Source: CAYUZU01 sp964448675 (GTDB taxonomy: Bacteria; Planctomycetota; Phycisphaerae; UBA1845; Fen-1342). Taken from it: a DNA stretch of 64,000 nucleotides. The stretch lies in contig CAYUZU010000005.1 in the NCBI GenBank assembly GCA_964448675.1, positions 186,001 through 250,000 of the forward strand. Reading direction: 5' to 3'. Of the stretch, positions 35,065 through 43,649 are shown piece by piece (the first letter of the stretch is position 1; each line of letters begins with the position of its first letter). A program made the translations under genes and the position numbers. Under the pieces are notes generated by a model that was given only the letters and a program-made list of their open reading frames with translations, did not search any database and was not told the DNA's origin.

Positions 35065-36501
35065 TCACAGCTTGGCCGGCTGGTGCAGCACGAGCAGCTT
35101 GGGCTCGGTGAGTTCCTCGATCGCGTAGCGGACACCCTCGCGGCCGGTGCCGCTCTTCTTCACGCCGCCATAGGGCATGCTGTCGACACGGAAGCTCGGC
35201 ATGTCATTGATGACCACGCCCCCGACGTCGAGCGTCTCGTAGGCGTGAAAGGCGTGCGCGAGCGTCGGGGTGAACACGCCGCATTGCAGACCGTATTCGC
35301 TGTCATCCGCGATGCGGATCGCGTCGGCGAAGTCGTCGAACGCCTGCAGCGTCGCCACGGGGCCGAACACCTCCGCGCAACTCAGCTTCTGCTGCGGATC
35401 GACATTCTCCACGTATGTCGCGGGGTACATCGCCCCGTCACGCTGGCCGCCGCAAAGCAGCGTGGCGCCGGCGGCGACGGCTTCCTTGACCCACTGCTCG
35501 AGGCGCTTGGCGTCCTCTTCGGTAATCAGGGGGCCGAGGAAAGTCTGCTCGTCGAGCGGGTCGCCCGCGACCAATGCCGCGGCACGTTTCAGCAGACGCG
35601 CCTTCAAGTCGTCATAGATGTCACGGTGGGCGAGCACGCGCTGCACACTGATGCAGCTCTGGCCGGATTGATAGAACGCACCCAGGGTGATCCGGTCGGC
35701 GGCCCAGTCAAGGTCGGCGCCGGCATCGACGATGCACGCCGCGTTGCCGCCGAGCTCCAGCGAGACGCGTTTGCGGCCGGCCCGCGCCCGGAGCTCCCAG
35801 CCGACCTCGGGCGATCCGGTGAAGCTGAGCGCCTTCAGACGGTCGTCGGTCACCAGCGGCTCGGACTCGCGCCCGGCGCAGGGCAGGATCGAGAAGGCGC
35901 CGTCGGGCAGGTCGGTCTCGGCCAGGATTTCGCCGAGGATCAGCGACGACACCGGCGTGGCCGAGGCGGGCTTGAGCACCCAGGGGCAGCCCGTCGCAAT
36001 CGCCGGGCCGATCTTGTGCGCTGCGAGATTCATGGGGAAGTTGAACGGCGTGATGAACGCGCAGGGGCCGATCGGGAAGCGGCGCACGAGGCCCTGGTAG
36101 CCCGCGGCGCGGGCGCTGATGTCCAGCGGCAGCCACTCGCCGCCAATCCGCGTCGCTTCTTCAGCCGACAGGCGCAGCGTGTCGATCAGGCGCGTAATCT
36201 CGCCGCGGGCGTGTTGCAGCGGCTTGCCGACCTCGATGGCCAGGACGCGGGCGAGCTCTTCGTGGCGTTGCTGGACCCGGCGCACGACGTGCTCGAGCAC
36301 GGCCTGGCGCTGGTAAGCCGGCATGCGGCGCGTGGTGGCGAAGGCCCGGTCGGCGGCGGCGATGGCCTGTTCGAGCGTATCGCGATCCGCCCGCGCGACA
36401 CGCGTGGCCACGTCGTGCGTGTACTTGTTGGTGACGGGCAGGTCGGTGTTGGCGGCGACGGGCTGGCTGGCGAGATAGTAGGGATAGCTGTCGGCGAGCA
36501 T
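35065..36501 (-). CDS. Aldehyde dehydrogenase
   Basis: A 478-residue NAD(P)-dependent aldehyde dehydrogenase. FITPFNFPMNLAAHKIGPAI is the cofactor-site motif, LSFTGSPEVGWELRARAG the nucleotide loop, RVSLELGGNAACIVDAGADL holds the general base glutamate, and YQSGQSCISVQRVLAHRDI holds the catalytic cysteine. CAEVFGPVATLQAFDDFADA and PYGGVKKSGTGREG close the domain. The ATG at 36501 has GGAG seven bases upstream. It is convergent with the saccharopine dehydrogenase gene, separated by eight bases. Its relatives act on aminoadipate or succinate semialdehyde and glyceraldehyde, so the substrate is open. Confidence 0.9.
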   Translation of the reverse strand: MLADSYPYYLASQPVAANTDLPVTNKYTHDVATRVARADRDTLEQAIAAADRAFATTRRMPAYQRQAVLEHVVRRVQQRHEELARVLAIEVGKPLQHARGEITRLIDTLRLSAEEATRIGGEWLPLDISARAAGYQGLVRRFPIGPCAFITPFNFPMNLAAHKIGPAIATGCPWVLKPASATPVSSLILGEILAETDLPDGAFSILPCAGRESEPLVTDDRLKALSFTGSPEVGWELRARAGRKRVSLELGGNAACIVDAGADLDWAADRITLGAFYQSGQSCISVQRVLAHRDIYDDLKARLLKRAAALVAGDPLDEQTFLGPLITEEDAKRLEQWVKEAVAAGATLLCGGQRDGAMYPATYVENVDPQQKLSCAEVFGPVATLQAFDDFADAIRIADDSEYGLQCGVFTPTLAHAFHAYETLDVGGVVINDMPSFRVDSMPYGGVKKSGTGREGVRYAIEELTEPKLLVLHQPAKL

Positions 36502-36650
36502 GGCGGGACTCCGTGTAGACGCGGGCTCGGCACCGCACATAGCCTACCCGGTCGATCCGCAGGGTTGTAGCTTACGCTCCCGAAAGCTGACTCCGGCGCG
36601 GCGACGGTGCGCCTGTCCGGCCCCTGAGAACTGAAGACCGACGACTTCCG

Positions 36651-39134
36651 TCACGGACAGGTGGTGTTCTGCAGTGCGACGAAGCTGTCGATGTCGCGCC
36701 AGTTCACGCTGCCGTCGCCGTTGGCGTCGTTGACGGCGAACGGGCACGGTGGGGTTGCGGGCGCGAACAGCGCTGCCCAGGCCGACGCGTTGTCGTTCTG
36801 CGCCGCGACGAACCAGTCGATGTCGCGCCAGTTGACGCTGCCGTCGCAATTGCTGTCGCCCGCGCAGATTGGCGGCGCCGCCACCAGCAGCGTCGGGTCG
36901 CCGTTGAGCACCATGCCGTAGTACCACTCGCGCTCCCACTGCGCGAACGGCGCCTGCGCGTCGAACCAGGCGAGAAACGCCTGCCCGACCGTCGCCCCGG
37001 CACCGAGCGGCTCGGTGAAATCGCGGAAGTTGAGCATGCTGCCGCTCTTGGCCGATGCGACCGTGATCAGGCCGTACGTGGTGTTGAAGATGTACGCACC
37101 GGCCAAATAGTTGTCGTCGGTGAAGCGCCCCGGCCCGCAGGCGAAAAGGTTGTAGAACAACACCGGCGGGTCGCGATCCTGGATGTCGGCGGAGTAGACC
37201 CAATCGCCATGGTCGAAGTGCGCACCGAGGTCGAACGGATACGCGTCACCGATGCCGCGATGCCAGGGCCCCGCCGGCGCCGGATCGGCCTCACTCGGGC
37301 TGACGGCGTGCTCGGGGGTCCCCGTGCCGCCATCGTAAAGGTAATCGGTGCTCAGGCGTGTGCCTTGGTTGGCGTTCGTATACGGCCCGTTCATCAGCCA
37401 GGTGCCGAGATAGCCGATCGCCTCGGCGCCAGGGTCGTAGCTCAAGCCCGTCACCGGCGAGCCGTCGCTGTGCGCGAAGCGGACGCTGAAGCCGTACGCG
37501 CCCATCCACTCCGAAACCTTCACCAGCAGGCGATTCTCGCCGGCGTTCAGGGTGACCGGCACCTGCGACATGTCCGCCGCGTAATCGCCGTAGCGGTTGT
37601 CCATCAACACGACGGCGCCGTTGAGCCACACGCGAATGCCGTCGTCATAGCCCGCCCAGAGTTCGCAGTCGACCTGCTCGGGGCTGTGGACACGCACATA
37701 GGCGTACGTCGCGCCAAAGTCCGCGTCATCGGCGTACTCGTTGAGATCGACGAAGGCCCCCTCGGCCGAAACCGCAGTCCAGGTGTGCCCGCCCGTCACG
37801 TCGCCAGCCTGCGGGTCGAGGTGGGCTTCGTTCGCGGCGAGGTAGTTGGTGGTCAGGTAGTTCCAGAAGTTGTCGGACACGTCCTGGTGAAAGCCGTTGA
37901 GCAGCCAGCCACGAATGAACGGCGCCTCCTCGCCGTGCGTCGCGGGGTTGTTGATCTGGTAGCGGACGTCGGGCATGGGAGCGCCGGCGGCGTCCGTGAG
38001 GCGCGCCGAAAACGCGTAGTCGCCGCCACCCTGGCTGATCTTGCACAGCAGGCGGTTCCAGCCGGCCTGCAGCGTCCCCGCGACCTGGAACTGGTCGGGC
38101 TGCCAGCCCTGGTAGACGTCGCGGTCGAGCACGAGCCCGCCGTTGAGCCATGCCTTGATGCCGTCGTCGCTGCCGAAATGCAGGCGGACGGCGCGCTGCG
38201 TCGGGCTGAAGATATACGCGTGCGCATAACTGGCGGATTCGGTCGGAAACGTGCTGAAGTGATGCCCGCCGGAGTAACTGTGGGCGCAGACCTGCACGAA
38301 GTGCTGGCCGAGGTCCATCTCGTTCAGGTAGCCGGCGGCGGTGGTAAGGTGGCCAAAGTCGTGACGGATGACGTCGTCGTCATAGACCTCGTCGAGCCCG
38401 ACGTCCATGTCGTGCCAGTCCTTGTCGATGTACTCCAGGCCGCGCCAGGGCTGCGTGAGCTGCCCGGTGCGATACGCGTGGGTCTTGGCGAGATAGCCGG
38501 CGGTCATGTTCGCTTCGCTGTCGTAATCGAGCGTCGTGGCGTACAGGCGCGCCACGTAGACCTCCGGTCCCTCGTCGCCGCTGCCGGCGTTGTGAATGTC
38601 GTAATCGCCGTCGGCGTCGGCATCCTCCCAGTGGCCGTCGAGGTCCATGTAGAACAGGTCGCAGGGGAAGACCGCGCCGGAGACCTCGGCCCACGCCGCC
38701 AGGATGTCGCCGACGAAGAGCACGCCCTCGCTGCCGGCGGCGTAGCGCTGCTGCACCCAGGCCTTGATGCCGGTCGGGGTGCCGCCGGTGATGGTCTGCA
38801 GGTGAACGGCGTACCCCGCGGCATTGAGGTCGGCGATGTATCCGTTCAGCGCCGACTCGATCGCAGGATACAGGCCGGCATCGACCAGCAGCGAAATCGC
38901 ACCGCCGCCATCGCGCGCAGCCCGCGCGGGGAAGTCCCGCGGTGCGGCGAAGCGCGCCGGCGTCGGGGGATGGGTGGCGAGGTAGTCGGCGTACGTGCCG
39001 GGCAGCTCGCCCGCGGGGGCGACCCAGCGGAGTTTCGTCAACGTACGGCCGTCCTGGGGCGGCGCGGCGGCCGCGAGCAGGCTCATGCCACAGGTGCCAA
39101 TCAGGATCGCCGCCAGCAGCGCACGGTGCATCAT
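36651..39134 (-). CDS. Secreted gingipain-like (C25) peptidase with inserted PA14-like modules
   Basis: An 827-residue exported protein with a signal peptide (1-24, ends AAAA). A double ATG follows a strong AGGAGGTGA; the second ATG (39131) may be the true start. Segments GIKAWVQQRYAAGSEGVLFV and GPEVYVARLYATTLDYDSEA match the N-terminal half of a C25 catalytic domain. VQVCAHSYSGGHHF (His285/His291) fits the catalytic His region, and PPVLFYNLFACGPGRF (Cys666) the catalytic Cys. In gingipains these lie about 33 residues apart; here about 380, filled by two PA14-like units (DDGIKAWLNGG near 323 and DDGIRVWLNGA near 497). Two dockerin-like repeats at the end (DSNCDGSVNWRDID, DANGDGSVNWRDID) are typical of secreted planctomycete proteins. 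It follows the pho genes. Confidence 0.75.
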   Translation of the reverse strand: MMHRALLAAILIGTCGMSLLAAAAPPQDGRTLTKLRWVAPAGELPGTYADYLATHPPTPARFAAPRDFPARAARDGGGAISLLVDAGLYPAIESALNGYIADLNAAGYAVHLQTITGGTPTGIKAWVQQRYAAGSEGVLFVGDILAAWAEVSGAVFPCDLFYMDLDGHWEDADADGDYDIHNAGSGDEGPEVYVARLYATTLDYDSEANMTAGYLAKTHAYRTGQLTQPWRGLEYIDKDWHDMDVGLDEVYDDDVIRHDFGHLTTAAGYLNEMDLGQHFVQVCAHSYSGGHHFSTFPTESASYAHAYIFSPTQRAVRLHFGSDDGIKAWLNGGLVLDRDVYQGWQPDQFQVAGTLQAGWNRLLCKISQGGGDYAFSARLTDAAGAPMPDVRYQINNPATHGEEAPFIRGWLLNGFHQDVSDNFWNYLTTNYLAANEAHLDPQAGDVTGGHTWTAVSAEGAFVDLNEYADDADFGATYAYVRVHSPEQVDCELWAGYDDGIRVWLNGAVVLMDNRYGDYAADMSQVPVTLNAGENRLLVKVSEWMGAYGFSVRFAHSDGSPVTGLSYDPGAEAIGYLGTWLMNGPYTNANQGTRLSTDYLYDGGTGTPEHAVSPSEADPAPAGPWHRGIGDAYPFDLGAHFDHGDWVYSADIQDRDPPVLFYNLFACGPGRFTDDNYLAGAYIFNTTYGLITVASAKSGSMLNFRDFTEPLGAGATVGQAFLAWFDAQAPFAQWEREWYYGMVLNGDPTLLVAAPPICAGDSNCDGSVNWRDIDWFVAAQNDNASAWAALFAPATPPCPFAVNDANGDGSVNWRDIDSFVALQNTTCP

Positions 39135-39283
39135 TCACCTCCTGGGATCGGTGCGGTTGTCTCGCTGTATCGGTTCATTATAGACCAAGTACGGGGGTGA
39201 TTTCGATATGGTTGTCCTGTAGGGCGGGTGCGAATCCGCGCCGGGGCCATGCGAGGGGGGGATGCGGGGGTGGTCGTCGATGC

Positions 39284-39943
39284 TCAGGACCGGGGCTGGT
39301 GGCGCACGATTCGACCCGTGGAGAGATACACCACGTCTTCGGCGATGTTGGTGGCGTGGTCGGCGATGCGCTCGAGGTTCTTGGCAACCGACAGCAGGTC
39401 CAGATAAGGGGCGATGGTCTCTGCCCCGTGGCCGGCGCCGGCGACGATATCCCGCACGATCTGGCCGTACAACGCGTCGGTGGCGCTGTCGTGCTCCATG
39501 ACGTGGCGGGCGAGCTCGGCGTCGTCCTGGCTGTAAGCCTGCACCGCGTTGCGCAGCGCCTGCCGCACGACCGGACACAGCTGCTTCAGGTCGGCATTCT
39601 GCTTGGCGATGGCCTGCAACTCGTGGTGGCTGGCGCGTTCGGCGACGTTCACGGCACAATCCGCCACGCGCTCGAGGTTGTTGTTGACCTTCAGGATGGT
39701 GCACAGCAGTCGCAGATCGACGCCCACCGGCTGGTATAGCGCGAGCAGGCGGATGACTTCGGCCTCGACCTCGACCTCGGCCGTGTCGACCTCCTCGTCA
39801 CGGTTGATGACGCGGATGGCGAGCGTCTCGTTTGCTTCAAAGATGGCCTCGCAGGCTTCCTGCACCATGTCTTCGACCTGGGCGGCCATGCGCAGCGAGC
39901 GGCGCCGCAGCTCTTCCAGCAATGTGACGAAGTGGGCAGTCAT
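39284..39943 (-). CDS. phoU: Phosphate transport regulator PhoU
   Basis: A 219-residue protein of two PhoU helical bundles. Key segments are NRDEEVDTAEVEVEAEVIRL, LLCTILKVNNNLERVADCAV and LLSVAKNLERIADHATNIAE; the ExxD metal-binding motifs (VNNNLERVAD and AKNLERIADH) occur once in each repeat. PhoU restrains the Pst transporter and PhoR kinase when phosphate is plentiful. It is the last gene of the pstSCAB-phoU series, 68 bases after pstB. Length is typical. Confidence 0.94.
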   Translation of the reverse strand: MTAHFVTLLEELRRRSLRMAAQVEDMVQEACEAIFEANETLAIRVINRDEEVDTAEVEVEAEVIRLLALYQPVGVDLRLLCTILKVNNNLERVADCAVNVAERASHHELQAIAKQNADLKQLCPVVRQALRNAVQAYSQDDAELARHVMEHDSATDALYGQIVRDIVAGAGHGAETIAPYLDLLSVAKNLERIADHATNIAEDVVYLSTGRIVRHQPRS

Positions 39944-40010
39944 GATGCATCGGCCTCAAATGCGTAATCGGCGATTATAGGGGGTGCGCTTTACGATTCG
40001 CAAGCCGGGG

Positions 40011-40850
40011 TTAACCGAAGCGCCCGGTGATATAGTCCTGGGTGCGCTCCTGTTGGGGGTTGGTGAAGATCTGGCTGGTGTCGCCGACCTCGATCAGGTC
40101 GCCCTCGTAGAGAAAGGCCGTCCGGTCCGAGACGCGGGCGGCCTGCTGCATGTTGTGGGTCACGATGATGATGGTGTAGTTGCCGCGCAGCTCGGCGATG
40201 AGGTTCTCGATGCGATCGGTCGCCTTGGGGTCCAGTGCCGAGGTGGGCTCGTCCATGAGCAGCAGCTCGGGTTCGACCGCCAGGGCCCGCGCGATGCAGA
40301 GGCGCTGCTGCTGGCCACCCGAGAGCCCCAGCGCGTTGGACGAGAGGCGGTCCTTGACTTCGTCCCATAACGCCGCCTGCGTCAGGCTCCGCTCGACGAT
40401 GTCCGACAGCACCGCCCGGCGGCGCAGGCCGTGAATCCGCGGGCCGTACGCGACATTGTCGAACACCGACTTGGGGAAGGGGTTCGGTTTCTGGAAGACC
40501 ATGCCGACGCGACGGCGCAGCGAGGTGACGTCGATCTGCGGGCCGTAGATATTCTGCCCGTCGAGCCGGAGCTCACCGTTGCTGCGGCAGCCGGGGATGA
40601 GGTCGTTCATGCGGTTGATCGCGCGCAGGAACGTGCTCTTGCCGCAGCCGCTGGGGCCGATGATCGCGGTGACCTGCCCGCGGGGGATGCCCATACTGAC
40701 GTCCTTGACCGCGGCGTTGGTGCGGTAATAGACGTAGAAGCCGGCCGACTCGACATGCCACTCTTCCGGCTGCGCGGGCGGCTGTGGGGCGTGCTGGTGC
40801 TCGGCAGGCTGGGGGGCATTCATTCTTGGTCCCGTCGTGGCAGACGTCAT
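40011..40850 (-). CDS. pstB: Phosphate ABC transporter ATP-binding protein
   Basis: A 279-residue ATPase of the high-affinity phosphate importer. It has Walker A AIIGPSGCGKSTFLRAINR, the PstB-typical NDLIPGCRSNGELRLDG, QKPNPFPKSVFDNVAYGPR with the Q-loop, signature LSGGQQQRLCIARALAV and Walker B LLLMDEPTSALDP, then IIVTHNMQQAARVSD. The N-terminus has an extra Pro/Gln/His-rich segment of about 28 residues. It starts five bases after pstA's stop, so the genes are coupled. Start is uncertain because an in-frame ATG nine codons downstream is also possible. Confidence 0.96.
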   Translation of the reverse strand: MTSATTGPRMNAPQPAEHQHAPQPPAQPEEWHVESAGFYVYYRTNAAVKDVSMGIPRGQVTAIIGPSGCGKSTFLRAINRMNDLIPGCRSNGELRLDGQNIYGPQIDVTSLRRRVGMVFQKPNPFPKSVFDNVAYGPRIHGLRRRAVLSDIVERSLTQAALWDEVKDRLSSNALGLSGGQQQRLCIARALAVEPELLLMDEPTSALDPKATDRIENLIAELRGNYTIIIVTHNMQQAARVSDRTAFLYEGDLIEVGDTSQIFTNPQQERTQDYITGRFG

Positions 40851-40855
40851 GGTTA

Positions 40856-42211
40856 CTAACCCGTCAGCTTTCGTGCAATGCGTGCCCGCATGATGATCGC
40901 GGCACCGTTCAACATCAAGACCAGGGCCACCAGTGTGAGCACCATGCCGTACTGGACGTGCCGCAGTTCGCCGGCCTCCGGGTGCTCGGAGCAGAGGTTA
41001 TACACGCCCCACGGCAGGGCCCGCGTCGGGTGCGTGAGCGTTTCAACAGGCGTGATGACGTGATACGCCGCCACCGCGGCCGTGAAGATGATCGGCGCCG
41101 TTTCGCCTGCGGCGCGGCCCATGCTGATGACGATGCCGGTGAGGATGCCGGGCAGGGCGGCGGGCAGAATGACCGTGACGATGGTGCGCCAGCGGCTGGC
41201 CCCGACGCTCAGTGCGGCTTCCTTGTAGGTATGCGGCACGGCCTTGATGGCTTCTTCGGAGGCGCGAATCACGACTGGCAGGATCAGCAGCGCGAGCGTC
41301 AGCGAGCCCGCGAGCACGCTGGGTGATTGGGACACGTGCATCGTATTGATGAAGAACGCCAGCCCGAACAGCCCGAAGACGATGCTCGGCACCCCCGCGA
41401 GCGTGCTGATGCAGGTGCGCAGCATGCTGATGACCCAGTTCTCGCCCGCGTATTCGACCAGGTAGATCGCCGAGATGACGCCCATCGGGACGGCGAACAG
41501 GATGGCCCCGATCGTCAGGTAGAGCGTGCCGAGCACCTCTCCCCAGATGCCGCCGAAGAAGTGGGCGTCTTCGGAGTCGTTGGTCAGGAAGCGCCAGTAA
41601 AAGGTGAATTGCGGTGCCATGGTCGCCTGGAGATTGGCGGGCTGGGCGAGATAGGCGAAGGCGGGTTCGAGGGCCGTCCCGCGGAAGTCGTCGATGCGCG
41701 GGACGTCGATCGCCACGCCCATTTTCGTCGGGTCGGAGTAATCCCACTCCTCGCGGTAGAGCACGTGGTGCGCTTTCACCTGCGCGCGGTCCCAGCGCGT
41801 CGGCCCGTACTGGTTGCGCAGCAGTTGCGGCTCCTTCTCGCCGGGCAGCGGGCCGAAGAGCTCGCGCAGCGCGTCCTTGAATTCGGCGTACAACTCGCGG
41901 TACTCGCGCCGCTCGCGCCCACGAAACTGCGTTTCGAGCTGGTTCTCGAACGCGGTCATCGCGTCGTACACGGGTTGGCGGGCGGCCTGGACGGCGATCC
42001 ACTCGCCATCGATGGCGGTCGCGTCGCCGTGACCGAAGACATCCAGCTGCACCCGCCGATGCTCGATGGTGGCGCTGAAGAAGAACGCCCCCAGGCCGCG
42101 GACGACGATCGGCCCGAGCAGTACGATGAGCGTGGCCGCCACCAGCCCGATGGAGAACACACCGAGCCCGGTGAACGCACGATCAACGACCTTTCGGGTG
42201 CGCAACTGCAT
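40856..42211 (-). CDS. pstA: Phosphate ABC transporter permease PstA with large periplasmic insertion
   Basis: A 451-residue membrane protein, against about 280-300 for most PstA. The first helix (FTGLGVFSIGLVAATLIVLL) is followed by about 160 residues of hydrophilic sequence (48-205, charged, containing YRELYAEFKDALRELFGPL and YRFRFLTND-like segments) before the typical core: WGEVLGTLYLTIGAILFAVP, GVISAIYLVEYAGENWVI, LAGVPSIVFGLFGLAFFIN and the EAA loop ASEEAIKAVPHTYKEAALSV. The insertion would lie outside the membrane. It begins 11 bases after pstC. The permease assignment is firm; the insertion is unusual. Confidence 0.93.
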   Translation of the reverse strand: MQLRTRKVVDRAFTGLGVFSIGLVAATLIVLLGPIVVRGLGAFFFSATIEHRRVQLDVFGHGDATAIDGEWIAVQAARQPVYDAMTAFENQLETQFRGRERREYRELYAEFKDALRELFGPLPGEKEPQLLRNQYGPTRWDRAQVKAHHVLYREEWDYSDPTKMGVAIDVPRIDDFRGTALEPAFAYLAQPANLQATMAPQFTFYWRFLTNDSEDAHFFGGIWGEVLGTLYLTIGAILFAVPMGVISAIYLVEYAGENWVISMLRTCISTLAGVPSIVFGLFGLAFFINTMHVSQSPSVLAGSLTLALLILPVVIRASEEAIKAVPHTYKEAALSVGASRWRTIVTVILPAALPGILTGIVISMGRAAGETAPIIFTAAVAAYHVITPVETLTHPTRALPWGVYNLCSEHPEAGELRHVQYGMVLTLVALVLMLNGAAIIMRARIARKLTG

Positions 42212-42222
42212 CCGGCGACGCC

Positions 42223-43419
42223 TCAGTGACTGAGCTTCTTACGGGCGCGAATCATGGTCCATTCACTGATCAGGTTGCACGCAAACGAGATCACCAGCAG
42301 CGCCAACGCCATCGCCCACAGCACGTGGTACCGCGCCGAGCCGGTGATCTGGTCGGCCTCGCCCATCTCGCCCGCGATCGTCGCGGTGAGCGTGCGGACC
42401 GGCTCGAGCAGGTCGTACCAGGGCTCGGGAATCTTCGAGGCGTTGCCGGCAGCCATCCAGACCACCATCGTCTCGCCCACGGCGCGCATCACGCCGAGAA
42501 TCACCGCGGCGGCGATGCCGCTGCCGGCGGCCGGGATGACGACGCGGACGAGCATCTCGGCGCGGGTGGCGCCGAGGGCGTAGGCGCCCTCGCGCAAGTC
42601 GCGCCCGACGGCCTGCAAGGCGTCCTCCGACACGCTGACGACTGTCGGCAGGGCCATGATGCCCAGGATGATCGAGACGTTCAGCGCGTTGACGCCGCTA
42701 TTGATCCGCAGGCCCCACAGGTGATTGCCGACCAGGGCGATCAGGGCCAGCGCGCCGAGCCCCATGATTGCGCCGAGGATCACTTGCAGCGTGCCGTGCC
42801 GCTTCTCGGACAGGGCCGCGGCGAAGATATCGCTGAGCACGAAGACGGCCAGGGCCGCGATCGGCGTGGCCACCAGCCACCAGCCGACTGAAAGCAGGGC
42901 GCCACCGCGTTCCTGGAGGATCGGGGCGAAGATCACGAAGGCGAAAAAGCCGTACGCGACCGACGGGATCGCGGCGAGTACCTCGATCACCGGCTTGACG
43001 ATCTGGCGCAGCGAGAACGGCAGGATGTCGCTGAGGCAGACGGCCGCGGCCACACCGAGAGGGACGGCGACGAGGGTCGCGCCGGCGGTGACCAGCCCGC
43101 TGCCGACGAAGATCGGGAGGACGCCGAAGTTCGCCGGCGACGCCGACGGATCCCAGCGCACGCCGGTGAAGAAGTCGCGCAGGCGTTCGGCGGTCGGCAC
43201 GCCCTGGCCGATGAAGAAGGGCAGGGCGTCGCGGGCGATGAAGACGAAGATGAACAACACCGCGAGCGCGGAGCTGCAGGTGATCAGGAAGAGGATGGCG
43301 TGGCCGAGCCAGCCGAAGACGCGGCGCCAGGTGGTGGCGCGCCGCGAGAGCAGCAGCGAGCCGCGCCGCGGCCCGAGCGAGCGGGGAACCGTCGAGTTGC
43401 CGAAGGTCGGGCTATCCAC
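42223..43419 (-). CDS. pstC: Phosphate ABC transporter permease PstC
   Basis: A 398-residue permease if it starts at GTG 43419, which is preceded by GGAG; a GTG 20 codons upstream lacks a ribosome site. It has six hydrophobic segments. Core motifs are VAVPLGVAAAVCLSDILPFS, EVLAAIPSVAYGFFAFVIF, ALPTVVSVSEDALQAVGRDL (the EAA loop) and RAVGETMVVWMAAGNASKIP. Length is slightly above average, with an extra loop near LLEPVRTLTATIAGEMGEAD. It is the second gene of the pst series, 230 bases after pstS. Confidence 0.93.
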   Translation of the reverse strand: MDSPTFGNSTVPRSLGPRRGSLLLSRRATTWRRVFGWLGHAILFLITCSSALAVLFIFVFIARDALPFFIGQGVPTAERLRDFFTGVRWDPSASPANFGVLPIFVGSGLVTAGATLVAVPLGVAAAVCLSDILPFSLRQIVKPVIEVLAAIPSVAYGFFAFVIFAPILQERGGALLSVGWWLVATPIAALAVFVLSDIFAAALSEKRHGTLQVILGAIMGLGALALIALVGNHLWGLRINSGVNALNVSIILGIMALPTVVSVSEDALQAVGRDLREGAYALGATRAEMLVRVVIPAAGSGIAAAVILGVMRAVGETMVVWMAAGNASKIPEPWYDLLEPVRTLTATIAGEMGEADQITGSARYHVLWAMALALLVISFACNLISEWTMIRARKKLSH

Positions 43420-43649
43420 GGGACTCCAGCATGAGAAGCTGTTTTCTCTGCGGCCGGCCGTTGCGGGGCGCCGGCGCACCGTATTGTGCCACGGCTCGGC
43501 GAGCCATGCACCCGAACATCGCGTGATCGTCCGCGCTCAGGGCCGCCGATCGCCCGCGCGAAGGTTGGCGGGGTCGGTTCCCGCGTCTTCCTGCCACGCG
43601 GTGCGATACACTGGCGCCATGTGAATGGCGCCGGCATGTCGCGCTGCCG

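Noticed and set aside
37209..39200. 663-codon plus-strand frame opposite the C25 peptidase
   Set aside because: Val/Arg/Gly-rich shadow; the minus-strand frame has a signal peptide, ribosome site and domains.
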